Positions 9,301-17,510 of a stretch of DNA of 64,000 bases are shown here, one piece after another. The DNA is from Olivibacter oleidegradans (GTDB lineage Bacteria; Bacteroidota; Bacteroidia; Sphingobacteriales; Sphingobacteriaceae): contig NZ_JBHLWO010000004.1 of NCBI RefSeq assembly GCF_042432805.1, positions 124,001 through 188,000 of the forward strand. The letters run 5' to 3'. The position numbers and the translations under genes were made by a program. Positions within the stretch are counted from its first letter, which is position 1. Every line of letters starts with the position of its first letter. Under the pieces are notes generated by a model, which did not search any database, was not told the DNA's origin, and saw nothing but the letters and a program-made list of their open reading frames with translations.

Positions 9301-10725
9301 GCTTCTTTAGGATTTATGCCCATGGCATTATCTACAGCAGCCGGAGCGGAGGTTCAAAAGCCGCTGGCAACAGTTGTTATTGGCGGATTGATTACATCAA
9401 CGATTCTAACGCTGCTGGTTTTGCCGGTATTGTATACCTATTTTGAGTCCTTCAAACTAAAAAAGCATGTAGTAAAAGGAACTGCGGTGGTTGCTTTTTT
9501 GGCGTTCTGGATGTTTCCTTATAATTCTAAAGCACAGGAACCATCTTCAATTTCCCAACGGATAACATTGGCAGAGGCAATTGAGATAGCACTTAAAAAT
9601 AACCAAATGGTGAATTCAGCAGAATTGCAAATCGATCAACAAAGAGCATTGCGCGTGACCTCAATTGATATTGGGAAAACAAATTTTGACCTTCAATATG
9701 GTCAAATGAATACAATTAAACGAGATAATAATATCTCCGTCAGTCAAAGTATTGTGAATCCTTTCTTATTTAGTAAGCAGCGCAAACTCTACGATGCCCA
9801 GCTTAAAAGTAGTGAGCTTAATCTCGACGTTACCGAAAATGAATTAATCTACCAAGTCAAAAGCACATACGGACAACTTGCGTATTTTCTTTCACTTCAA
9901 AAGCTTTATCATACCCAAGATTCTATATTTAATAATTTTCTCAAGGCATCATCCCTCCGTTACCAGACAGGGGAAACTAACTTGTTGGAAAAAACAACAG
10001 CTGAAACCCAGCGGAATGAAGTTCTCAATCAGCTCGAAAAAAATAGAGCAGATATTATGATCTACATGGCCGAGCTGAAAAGGCTCCTTAATACACAAGA
10101 CAGCATCCAAATCTCAGAAAGCGAATTAAAAAAAGAACATTGGCAAAGTAATACAGGCAGTGTTAGTGAAAATCCGTGGCTTTCTATGCAAAAACAGCAG
10201 ATAGAGATAGCAGATAAAAGCATTGGTATAGAGAAAGCGAAAGCTGGCCCAGACTTTACACTAGGTTACTTTAACCAATCCATAATCGGTTCACAGAATG
10301 TGAACGGACAAGAAGTTGTGTTCGATGCGGGAAAGCGATTTCAGGGAGTACAGGTAGGTGTAGCATTGCCAATCTTCTATAAACCTTTTGCTAACCGCAT
10401 TAAGACGGCAAAGATTCAGAAAGAAATAGCGGAATCACAATACGACTTAGCTCAGACAAATCTGAAATCGCAATTTCAACAGGCGAACCAAGATTTATTG
10501 AAAAATTCGAAGAGCATTGACTATTATCAGAACAGTGCACTGCCGAACGCAAATCTGATTTTGCGGCAGGCACAAGTTGCATTTCAAAATGGCGAAATCG
10601 GTTATCTTGAGTTTTCTGTAGCTCTTCGGACTTATTCCGACATTCGTTTTGCATACTTACAGGCACTTAATCAATACAATCAGTCCGTATATACAGTACA
10701 ATACCTTATTGGCTTAAATCAATAA
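6343..10725 (+). CDS. czcA: CzcA/CusA-type heavy-metal RND pump fused to a TolC-like outer-membrane domain
   Basis: A 1460-residue fusion. Residues 1-1040 are a heavy-metal RND transporter, with the proton-relay signature DFGLIVDGAVIIVEA near residues 404-418 that separates metal pumps from drug pumps. Residues about 1047-1064 form a new hydrophobic segment ending SKAQE, like an internal signal peptide. Residues 1070-1460 match the coiled-coil TolC/CzcC outer-membrane family (AEAIEIALKNN; GYLEFSVALRTYSDI). One gene therefore encodes both inner- and outer-membrane parts; the adaptor follows seven bases later. Probable substrates are Zn, Co, Cd, Cu or Ag; the sequence alone does not decide. Confidence 0.9.
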   Translation: MLNKIIKFSIENKLIVALMTLGLIAWGLYSLKQLPIDATPDITNNQVQVITQSPSLATPEVERLITFPVEQTMSTIPEIEQVRSISRFGLSVVTIVFHDDVDIYWARQQVNEKLTEAGNNIPSDVGKPEIAPISTGLGEIYQYVVHAKPGYEERYDARELRTIEDWIVRRQLLGTPGIAEVNSFGGLLKQYEIALDPDKLNSYNLSINDVFSALERNNQNTGGAYIDKKPNAYFIRSEGLVGSIDDIKKIVVRKSPKQVPVLIRDIAEVKLGNAIRYGALTRTTKKSQGEAVGGIVMMLKGSNANEVVSKVKEKIARINKTLPEGVTIEPFLDRSALVDRAIGTVAKNLIEGALIVIFVLVLFLGNLRAGIVVASVIPLSMLFAISMMNVFGVSGNLMSLGAIDFGLIVDGAVIIVEATMHHLGLSRNPNKLSQKEMDGEVYESASKIRSAAAFGEIIILIVYLPILALVGIEGKMFGPMAQTVSFAILGAFILSLTYVPMMSALILSKKISHKRNFSDRMMDFFHKYYDPMIRVALRNRVIVVLTAAVLLGLSVFAFTRMGGEFIPTLEEGDFAVETRLLTGSSLSQTIDKVNQASAILIDKFPEVIEVVGKIGAAEIPTDPMPMEATDLTIILKDKKDWVSAVDREELADKMAEALEPVTGVTFGFSQPIQLRSNELISGVRQDIGIKIFGDDLDHLTDLSRKIGKIVATVQGATDLYIEQASGLPQIVIKVDRDQLARFGIDVEAVNQAINAAFAGQAAGLVYEGEKRFDMVVRLDEEYRQNIDNVRSLFISTPDGEKVPLSQVASVDFEVGPNQIQREDTKRRIIVGLNVRGRDIESVVEEIEQKIGSQIKLPTGYYITYGGQFENLQAASQRLSIAVPVALLLILLLLYFTFGSIKQSILIFTAIPMAAIGGVFALLLRGMPFSISAGVGFIALFGVAVLNGIVLITEFNRLKKSGIKDLREIVIKGTAVRLRPVLMTATVASLGFMPMALSTAAGAEVQKPLATVVIGGLITSTILTLLVLPVLYTYFESFKLKKHVVKGTAVVAFLAFWMFPYNSKAQEPSSISQRITLAEAIEIALKNNQMVNSAELQIDQQRALRVTSIDIGKTNFDLQYGQMNTIKRDNNISVSQSIVNPFLFSKQRKLYDAQLKSSELNLDVTENELIYQVKSTYGQLAYFLSLQKLYHTQDSIFNNFLKASSLRYQTGETNLLEKTTAETQRNEVLNQLEKNRADIMIYMAELKRLLNTQDSIQISESELKKEHWQSNTGSVSENPWLSMQKQQIEIADKSIGIEKAKAGPDFTLGYFNQSIIGSQNVNGQEVVFDAGKRFQGVQVGVALPIFYKPFANRIKTAKIQKEIAESQYDLAQTNLKSQFQQANQDLLKNSKSIDYYQNSALPNANLILRQAQVAFQNGEIGYLEFSVALRTYSDIRFAYLQALNQYNQSVYTVQYLIGLNQ

Positions 10726-10732
10726 TCCAGCA

Positions 10733-11935
10733 ATGAAAAAGAACATGAATATCAAACAAATACTTGCAGCAACAGTACTTATTCTTCTGCTGTTCTCTTC
10801 GTGTGGAACCAAAACCACGGAAACACAGGAGCCGGAAACAACAGTTGCCGAAGAAGAAAATTCCAATATTGTCGAACTTTCTCCTGCTCAATATAAAGGC
10901 TCACAGATAAAGATCGGAACCATCGAAAAGAAATCACTTAGCGGTGTTTTGAAAGTAAACGGATTTGTAGACGTCCCGCCCGAAAACCTTTATAGCATTA
11001 CAACCCAGTTTGGAGGTATCGTTAAATCTACTTCATTGTTGCAGGGTGCTTCAGTTCGCAGAGGCCAGGTTATTGCCGTTCTTGAAAATCAGGACTATGT
11101 CCAGCTGCAGCAGGACTACCTGGAAAGTAACAGCCAATTGGAGCTCGCCGATGCCGAATACAAAAGACAGTTGGAATTGTTCAAGCAAAACGTCAATGCG
11201 CAAAAAACCGTGCAACAGGCAAAATCGCAATATCTGACAATGCTATCGAGGACCAGCGCCCTTAAAGAGCGTTTAAAATTGATAAATATCAATGCTACCA
11301 CACTGAATGCGGAAAATATCAGGAGCACGATGAATATTTACGCGCCGATTAACGGCTACGTTACTAAGGTAAATACTAATGTAGGCAGATTTGTCGCGCC
11401 CAATGACGTAATGTTCGAAATTGTCAATAACGCCAACCTTCATGTAGAACTTAAGGTTTTTGAAAAAGATGTGTCGAAAGTAAAAAAAGGCCAATCTGTG
11501 CGATTTACATTAAATAATGAGGCAGAGGAAAGAATAGCAAAGGTCATTTTAGTTGGGCGCGAAATTGATCCGGATAAAACTGTGACGGTACACTGTTTAG
11601 CTACCATCCAAAGTGAGAGCCTGATACCCAACACCTATATTAAGGCTTTTATTGAGACGGGTAACAATGAGGTAAATGCACTTCCCGAAGACGGAGTGGT
11701 AGATTACTTAGGCAAAAAATATATATTTATTGAAAAGGATGTAAGAAATGTGAAATCTGAAAATGCTCCTGCTGAAAAGATGCACGATTTCCAACTGGTC
11801 GAAGTAACGACAGGTCTATCAGAGGCGGGGTATGTAGAAGTTACTTTGCCGAAAAATATTGACTCTACCAAAATAGTAGTTAACGGCGCTTATGACCTGC
11901 TGTCAAAAATGAAAAACAGTGAGGAGGAGGAATAG
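10733..11935 (+). CDS. czcB: CzcB-type periplasmic adaptor lipoprotein
   Basis: A 400-residue membrane-fusion protein. The signal ends in a lipobox with Cys24 (LLFSSCGTK). Barrel-sandwich (biotinyl-lipoyl-like) halves lie around residues 75-115 and 200-225, split by an alpha-helical hairpin (about 120-190, rich in Q, L and K), then beta-barrel and membrane-proximal domains. It would link the inner-membrane pump of the preceding gene to its outer-membrane channel domain. The start lies seven bases after the czcA-tolC stop, so the two are co-transcribed. Confidence 0.85.
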   Translation: MKKNMNIKQILAATVLILLLFSSCGTKTTETQEPETTVAEEENSNIVELSPAQYKGSQIKIGTIEKKSLSGVLKVNGFVDVPPENLYSITTQFGGIVKSTSLLQGASVRRGQVIAVLENQDYVQLQQDYLESNSQLELADAEYKRQLELFKQNVNAQKTVQQAKSQYLTMLSRTSALKERLKLININATTLNAENIRSTMNIYAPINGYVTKVNTNVGRFVAPNDVMFEIVNNANLHVELKVFEKDVSKVKKGQSVRFTLNNEAEERIAKVILVGREIDPDKTVTVHCLATIQSESLIPNTYIKAFIETGNNEVNALPEDGVVDYLGKKYIFIEKDVRNVKSENAPAEKMHDFQLVEVTTGLSEAGYVEVTLPKNIDSTKIVVNGAYDLLSKMKNSEEEE

Positions 11936-12094
11936 AAGAGGTATAGTAAGGCGGGATAATGCGTTATCCTGCACTTCACGATTCCGGCGATAAAGAGGCA
12001 ACAAATGTTACTGAAACTTTGTACTATATATATTTAAATTATATCCCTTATTGTAGCAAAGAAGGATCAAGTACCAAAACCAATAAAGCTGACC

Positions 12095-14581
12095 ATGAAA
12101 AAAACAAAAATAAACTTAGACATACTCCTTCCCGAAATCCCTGATGAACGGGATCGTTGCGTTGAGCGTTTAATAAAATTGCTGGAAGGTAGAAATGGGA
12201 TTGAAAAGATACATCTCAAACCTCAAAATGAGCAAAATAAAGCTCAATTATGTTTCCACTATGACCCCGATGTTATCTCCATCGATAGAATACAAAGCTT
12301 AGCTAAAAAGGCGGGAGCCACATTTACCGAAAAATTTGGGCATTTATTGATACGCACAGACGGTGTTCGACATGTAAGACATGCACGGCTCATTGAAAGC
12401 AAATTGAAGCGAATCGAAGGTTTTACGATGGTATCCGTTTCGGGAACCGGGGTAATGTATATCGAATTCGACCATCATAAAATCAATCAAAAGGAAGTTG
12501 AACGCTCAATAACAGCTATGGGAGTTAAAATAATTTCTAATGAGCATGCACAACTTATCGGACAGAAAAGCGATGGGATAGATAAACACGTCGATAAAAA
12601 GAATGAAGAGGGTAAGTCAAAGGAGCATGATCACCTTCACGAGAGTATATTCGGCAAAAACGCTGAACTCGTTTTTAGCGTTATCTCAGGGACATTATTA
12701 GGGATAGGCTTTGGTTTATCCTTTTTAGAAGGTCTCGCTCCATGGGTTTCTCTTTGCTTCCTTTTCGGAGCTTATATTTTCGGAGCCTATTATGTTACTA
12801 AAGAAGCCTATGAGGCTATTTCTAAAGGAGAATTTGAAATAGATTTTTTAATGTTAGTGGCCGCCGCCGGAGCTGGGGCACTTGGACAGTGGACAGAAGG
12901 TGCTCTTTTATTATTTCTATTCAGTTTAGGGCACGCACTCGAACACTTTGCGTTAGAAAAGGCACGTAAATCAATAGCTGCACTCACCGATCTGGCACCA
13001 AAAACCGCCTTTAGAAAACATGCTGATAAAATTGAAGAAGTTCCCATCGAACAACTTAATATTGGCGACATTATCGTTATTCGTCCCAATACCAAAATTG
13101 CTGCAGATGGTATTGTAGTTAAAGGAACCAGCGGGGTCAACCAGGCACCAATTACCGGAGAAAGTATTCCCGTCGATAAGCTGGCATTTGAGAAGGAAGA
13201 GATAGATATAAATAAAGCCGCTACACTTGACGCAAAGTACAAAGTATTCTCAGGTTCAATTAACGGAAACGGTACACTGGAAGTGAAGGTAAGTCGGGAA
13301 GCCAGTGATTCAACAATTTCCCGGATGATTAAAATGGTTAATGAAGCGCAAACACAAAAGTCGCCCACGCAGCAATTTACAGATCGTTTCGAAAAACTTT
13401 TTGTACCTGCTGTCCTGATTTTAGTGTTTTCACTGTGTTTTGCATTTCTTGTAACCGACGAAACGTTTAGCGCCAGTTTTTATAGAGCGATGTCCGTGTT
13501 GGTAGCTGCCAGTCCGTGCGCCCTTGCAATATCTACGCCCAGTGCGGTACTCAGCGGCGTTGCGCGAGCGGCAAAAGGTGGTGTGCTTATAAAAGGAGGA
13601 AAACCACTGGAAGACTTGGGAACATTAACAGCTTTAGCTTTCGACAAGACAGGGACATTAACGGAAGGTAAGCCAAAACTTACGGCGGTTTTTCCCGCTG
13701 AAGGTATCAATGAAGAAACCCTGCTCAAGATTACAATAGCAGTAGAAGCATTAAGCGACCATCCGTTGGCAAAAGCAATTGTACAGGACGGGATGAAAAG
13801 GCTCAATGATACAAACATCCCTTCCGCGGAGAGTCTTGAAGCGGTGCTCGGTAAAGGAGTAAAAGCGAAATTAGAAGGAGATACAATATACATTGGCAAC
13901 CTAAGCCTATTTGAAACATTAGATGCAAAAAAACCGGCGGACCCCTTTGTAAAAAAAGTACAGGAACTGGAAGGTCAAGGTAATACTACCATGATAATAC
14001 GAAAGAACGACGATTACATAGGGATGATTGCTGTTATGGATACACCCCGTCCGGAAGCAAAAGCGACCTTGTCCCGTCTAGAAGCGATTGGCATCCGTCG
14101 TATGGTCATGTTAACTGGGGATAATCAAAAAGTGGCTGATGCTATAGCTGGTGAGATTGGCCTGTCTGACGCTTGGGGAGGTCTGCTTCCAGAACAGAAG
14201 GTTGATGCAATAAAAAAGCTTAGGCAGGAGGAAAAGAATGTAGCGATGGTAGGAGATGGGGTTAATGATGCACCTGCAATGGCCAATAGCACTGTTGGTA
14301 TCGCAATGGGAGCCGCGGGGTCGGATGTTGCGCTCGAAACTGCCGATATTGCTTTAATGGGAGATAATCTCAATTTGCTTCCTTTTGCAATTGGGCTTAG
14401 CCGTAAAGCAAAAGGTATCATTAAACAAAATTTATGGATCAGCCTCGGTGTCGTCGCGGTTCTGATTCCATTAACTATTCTCGGGATAGCTTCCATCGGT
14501 CCGGCCGTAGTAGCACATGAAGGATCTACCTTGGTTGTAGTATTTAACGCGTTGAGGCTATTGGCATACAAAAATGAATAA
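12095..14581 (+). CDS. P1B-4-type heavy-metal transporting ATPase
   Basis: An 828-residue P-type ATPase. Key motifs: SPC in the ion-path helix (about 472-474, ASPCALAISTP), phosphorylation site DKTGTLTEG (Asp about 517), the HP pair in LSDHPLAKA, GDGVNDAP (about 719) and HEGST in the last helices (about 807). SPC plus HEGST marks subgroup P1B-4, whose members export Co, Zn, Cd or Fe. The N-terminus has two HMA-like folds without CxxC and a His-rich stretch (KEHDHLHES, about 172-180). It follows the czc genes after a 159-base gap that probably holds its own promoter. Confidence 0.88.
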   Translation: MKKTKINLDILLPEIPDERDRCVERLIKLLEGRNGIEKIHLKPQNEQNKAQLCFHYDPDVISIDRIQSLAKKAGATFTEKFGHLLIRTDGVRHVRHARLIESKLKRIEGFTMVSVSGTGVMYIEFDHHKINQKEVERSITAMGVKIISNEHAQLIGQKSDGIDKHVDKKNEEGKSKEHDHLHESIFGKNAELVFSVISGTLLGIGFGLSFLEGLAPWVSLCFLFGAYIFGAYYVTKEAYEAISKGEFEIDFLMLVAAAGAGALGQWTEGALLLFLFSLGHALEHFALEKARKSIAALTDLAPKTAFRKHADKIEEVPIEQLNIGDIIVIRPNTKIAADGIVVKGTSGVNQAPITGESIPVDKLAFEKEEIDINKAATLDAKYKVFSGSINGNGTLEVKVSREASDSTISRMIKMVNEAQTQKSPTQQFTDRFEKLFVPAVLILVFSLCFAFLVTDETFSASFYRAMSVLVAASPCALAISTPSAVLSGVARAAKGGVLIKGGKPLEDLGTLTALAFDKTGTLTEGKPKLTAVFPAEGINEETLLKITIAVEALSDHPLAKAIVQDGMKRLNDTNIPSAESLEAVLGKGVKAKLEGDTIYIGNLSLFETLDAKKPADPFVKKVQELEGQGNTTMIIRKNDDYIGMIAVMDTPRPEAKATLSRLEAIGIRRMVMLTGDNQKVADAIAGEIGLSDAWGGLLPEQKVDAIKKLRQEEKNVAMVGDGVNDAPAMANSTVGIAMGAAGSDVALETADIALMGDNLNLLPFAIGLSRKAKGIIKQNLWISLGVVAVLIPLTILGIASIGPAVVAHEGSTLVVVFNALRLLAYKNE

Positions 14582-14768
14582 GAATCAAGCTAAGAAAGTT
14601 ACGGCTTCTCCCAATAAAAGACGACCATCTAAAAAAAAGAGACGAGATATGACAGAAATGGAGAAAATAGGGACAATTTTTGGTGTAATTCTAATGATAA
14701 TTTCGATACTTCTTATTGCGGTGTATATATGGGCTTATTCAAAACACCTCGACTCACTTCACGGATGA
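14574..14768 (+). CDS. 64-residue single-pass membrane protein coupled to the P1B ATPase
   Basis: The ATG overlaps the last eight bases of the ATPase gene. The product has a very basic head (NKRRPSKKKRRD, about residues 14-25) and one membrane helix (about 34-52, IFGVILMIISILLIAVYIW). The same design is seen in the 57-residue protein before czcA. Small basic single-pass proteins can be regulatory subunits of transporters; that is only an inference here. Confidence 0.6.
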   Translation: MNKNQAKKVTASPNKRRPSKKKRRDMTEMEKIGTIFGVILMIISILLIAVYIWAYSKHLDSLHG

Positions 14769-14819
14769 TCCTAATTACAATTACACAAGAGTTCTCGACA
14801 TAACATGTTATCTCATTAT

Positions 14820-14893
14820 TATAGCCAAAAACAACAAAGAGAGATCGTGAAACTAACGACCGATTACATGAGCTATTTTTTCTATTGGCTATA
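14820..14893. other. inverted repeat between converging metal and arsenic genes
   Basis: TATAGCCAA (14820-14828) and TTGGCTATA (14885-14893) are perfect 9-bp inverted copies 56 bases apart, in the gap where the rightward metal genes meet the leftward arsenic operon. A T-run (14876-14881) lies next to the right arm. It may act as a transcription end, but the loop is long. Confidence 0.3.
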
Positions 14894-14916
14894 GCCTGTC
14901 ATAGCTACTTAGATAT

Positions 14917-15651
14917 TTAATAAGCTTTGCGCAACATGTCTGCAAATTCAGTTGGCAATGGGCTATTCTCTACTGCATTTGCTGCCGCTTGAACATCATA
15001 GTCAAAACGAACAAAATCGACGTTTAAGGTCTCGGGATCACGCATAGATGTTGTTGCTGTTAATTCTAACAAAACATAACATCCCTGCGGATTCCCATCC
15101 TTAGGTTTTCCTACAGAACCGGTATTGATAACGTGTAGATAATTAGCAGCCGCTGACTTAAGCACGCGGTGATATGGTTTATGAGAATGGGCCACACATA
15201 GAATAGAAGCATTGCTTTCTGTCATCATCGCTAAAACATCTTCTTCTGGGGTATCGACTAATACATACTCGTCGTTCCTCCTGGTGCTGCCATGCACCAT
15301 TAAGACATCAAATTTTTCATCTGCAGTTTTATATGCTAAACGTATATGTGCCGGTAGATCACGAAGATATTTCCTATTAACATCGTTAATCAGGTGGTAA
15401 GCATAGTTTTTACCAAGGGCTTCGATAGCCCCCTTTGCCTCCAAAACGCCAACTTTGGCATCATGGTTTCCTGCAAGGACGGGTATTTTTTGGGAACGAA
15501 TAAGTTCGATTACCTCATTTGGCCAAATGTTATAACCGACAAGATCGCCTAGGCAATAAATCGCATCTACCTGTCTCTTATTTAAATCTGTAAACATCGC
15601 CTCCAAAGCAGGCAGATTGGCATGGATATCTGAAAAAAGTGCAATCTTCAT
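14917..15651 (-). CDS. metallophosphoesterase with intact GNHD motif
   Basis: A 244-residue calcineurin-like phosphoesterase of the YfcE group: SDIHAN (Asp8, His10), GDLVG (Asp36), GNHD (Asn62, His63), VHGS and AHSHKP metal ligands are all present. It is a close paralog of the gene just upstream (15665-16438), thirteen bases away, and is the last gene of the arsenic operon. Family members split phosphomonoesters, phosphodiesters or dinucleotides; the substrate is unknown. The placement suggests a role in removing arsenate or phosphate esters, which is inference. Confidence 0.82.
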   Translation of the reverse strand: MKIALFSDIHANLPALEAMFTDLNKRQVDAIYCLGDLVGYNIWPNEVIELIRSQKIPVLAGNHDAKVGVLEAKGAIEALGKNYAYHLINDVNRKYLRDLPAHIRLAYKTADEKFDVLMVHGSTRRNDEYVLVDTPEEDVLAMMTESNASILCVAHSHKPYHRVLKSAAANYLHVINTGSVGKPKDGNPQGCYVLLELTATTSMRDPETLNVDFVRFDYDVQAAANAVENSPLPTEFADMLRKAY

Positions 15652-15664
15652 TAGCTTAAATTAG

Positions 15665-16438
15665 TTAACCGTTACGTAACATATCTGCATATCCGTTTGG
15701 AAGAGGGCTATCTTCTACCGCCTTCGCCGCTTTTTCTACATCATATTCAAAACGAACAAATTCAACGGTGATACTTTCTTTTTCTCTCATACTGCTATCG
15801 GGATTAAGCGTGAGTATTACGTAGCCACCCCTGGGATCACCATCTTTCGGTTTTCCAATCGATCCAATGTTAATGGCATGCAAATAACGTAGGCCGCCAT
15901 CTTCATCGTTTACCGAAAGGATACGATGATACGGTTTGTGGGTATGACCGAAACACATCACGGAAGCTCCTGCCTGTTCCATAATTCGGATCATGCTTTT
16001 TTCCTCCCTGTCTTCAAAAAGATATTCATTCACTTTTCTGGGACTTCCATGTACCAAAAGCACATCCATTTTATCGTCGTTCAACTGAAACTCCAACCGG
16101 ATATGTGCAGGTAAGGTGCGGAGATAAGCGCGTTGGTCATCCTTCACGGCTTCATTGGTATAGGCAATGGAAATTTTGCCCATCGCTTTCTCTTCATCTG
16201 TTTTGTAAGCGCAACCGCAGTCGTCACTGCTTCTACCGATACCAAAATCGTAATTCCCTGCAATTGTAGGAATACCTCTTTTTCGGATTTCATCGATTAC
16301 TTCATTGGGCCAGATATTATACCCTACCAAATCGCCCAAACAATAAACCGCATCTACCTGCCGGTGTTCAAGGTCCTCAAAAAATGCTTCCAATGCGGGT
16401 AGATTAGCGTGGATGTCGGAAAAAAGTGCAATTTTCAT
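15665..16438 (-). CDS. metallophosphoesterase paralog with GNYD in place of GNHD
   Basis: A 257-residue relative of the preceding entry sharing SDIHAN, GDLVGYNIWPNEV, VHGS and GHTHKP. The catalytic-histidine position of GNHD is Tyr63 (GNYD), and it has an extra loop with a CGC pair (Cys74, Cys76; DDCGCAYK). The metal-binding Asn is kept. GNYD variants exist in the superfamily, so activity is not excluded, but the chemistry or substrate may differ from its partner. The start lies five bases after the monooxygenase stop, so it is in the arsenic operon. Confidence 0.8.
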   Translation of the reverse strand: MKIALFSDIHANLPALEAFFEDLEHRQVDAVYCLGDLVGYNIWPNEVIDEIRKRGIPTIAGNYDFGIGRSSDDCGCAYKTDEEKAMGKISIAYTNEAVKDDQRAYLRTLPAHIRLEFQLNDDKMDVLLVHGSPRKVNEYLFEDREEKSMIRIMEQAGASVMCFGHTHKPYHRILSVNDEDGGLRYLHAINIGSIGKPKDGDPRGGYVILTLNPDSSMREKESITVEFVRFEYDVEKAAKAVEDSPLPNGYADMLRNG

Positions 16439-16443
16439 TTTCT

Positions 16444-17508
16444 TTAATGGTTTAGATATTCATTTAGTTCATTTACTGTGGCACGCGCAGATCTTCCTAC
16501 TCCTATCAATGTGGCAGAGGCAAAGCCCGTCCAGTTTCCATAACCTACGAGCCATAGTCCGGCTACCTCCTTTGCACGTGTACCCTCGGTAACTACGCGC
16601 CCATCGACACCGGTTATCCCCAATTCATTCAGGTGTTTAGTGGCATACTTAAATCCGGTACACCAAACGATTATATCAAAGTCTTCCCTTTCGTTAGATT
16701 CCCAGATCACGCCAGTTTCCGTGAATGCAATAAAACGCCCCTTGCTGTGTAACACGTCCCGTTCGCGAGCCTCCACCACGGATGGGACCATCACGATATT
16801 TGCCAGGTCATATTGTTTCGTATCAAGAGGTTTACCTTCTTTCATGGCTTGATACTTGGCAGTAGCAACGTCAAATAACACCCGGCCGTCTACTTCATCG
16901 GGAAGAAATGTTGGTAGTGTTAGGGTAGACCAAACCGTATTCGCTACCTTCGAAATCTCGGCCAATAGCTGGGCACCGGAATTACCTCCGCCCACTACCA
17001 GCACTTTTTTACCCTGAAAGTCCTTTGCATTGGTATAATGTGCCGAATGGAGCTGCTTTCCTTTGAAGGAGCCAAGCCCCTCCAAGTTCGGAACAAAAGG
17101 GCTGCCCCAAGTACCTGTTCCAGAAATAAGCGCCTTGCAGAAATAAGCGCCATTTGATGTACTAAGTGTATACCCATTATCGATTTTTGCAACTTTCTTT
17201 ACTTTAACGGGTCGCTCAGCAGGTATTTTATATTTCTCTTCGTAAGCCTTCAGGTAGGCAATCGCCTCGGCTCTTGAAGGGAACTTACCGGAAGATTCAG
17301 GCATCAACCAACCGGGTAGAGAGCTGAATGCAGCCGGTGAAAACAATGTAAGCGATTCCCACCCATGCTGCCATGCTCCTCCGGGCTCGTCCTGCTCATC
17401 GAGAAGAATATAGCTCAATCCGGTACGTCGCAAGAAATAAGCACAGGCAAGCGCACTTTGCCCACCTCCGATTATAATCACATCGTAGTTTTTATTTGAT
17501 ACGCCCAT
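16444..17508 (-). CDS. arsO: ArsO-like flavin-dependent monooxygenase
   Basis: A 354-residue two-nucleotide-domain flavoprotein: FAD-binding IIGGGQSALACAY near residue 12-24 and NAD(P)H-binding VVGGGNSGAQLLAE near 170. It resembles flavin-containing monooxygenases of the ArsO type found in ars operons. The start lies only two bases after the acr3 stop. ArsO proteins have been linked to arsenic resistance, with the exact reaction unsettled. The alternative is a general FMO-like oxidoreductase; the operon context favours ArsO. Confidence 0.8.
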   Translation of the reverse strand: MGVSNKNYDVIIIGGGQSALACAYFLRRTGLSYILLDEQDEPGGAWQHGWESLTLFSPAAFSSLPGWLMPESSGKFPSRAEAIAYLKAYEEKYKIPAERPVKVKKVAKIDNGYTLSTSNGAYFCKALISGTGTWGSPFVPNLEGLGSFKGKQLHSAHYTNAKDFQGKKVLVVGGGNSGAQLLAEISKVANTVWSTLTLPTFLPDEVDGRVLFDVATAKYQAMKEGKPLDTKQYDLANIVMVPSVVEARERDVLHSKGRFIAFTETGVIWESNEREDFDIIVWCTGFKYATKHLNELGITGVDGRVVTEGTRAKEVAGLWLVGYGNWTGFASATLIGVGRSARATVNELNEYLNH

Positions 17509-17510
17509 AC

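Noticed and set aside
11959..12144. 61-codon frame between czcB and the P1B ATPase
   Set aside because: Overlaps the ATPase start in another frame and has no signal, domain or conserved look; treated as leader DNA.
12808..13368. 186-codon minus-strand frame inside the P1B ATPase gene
   Set aside because: Antisense to conserved ATPase motifs, composition of a shadow, no start context.
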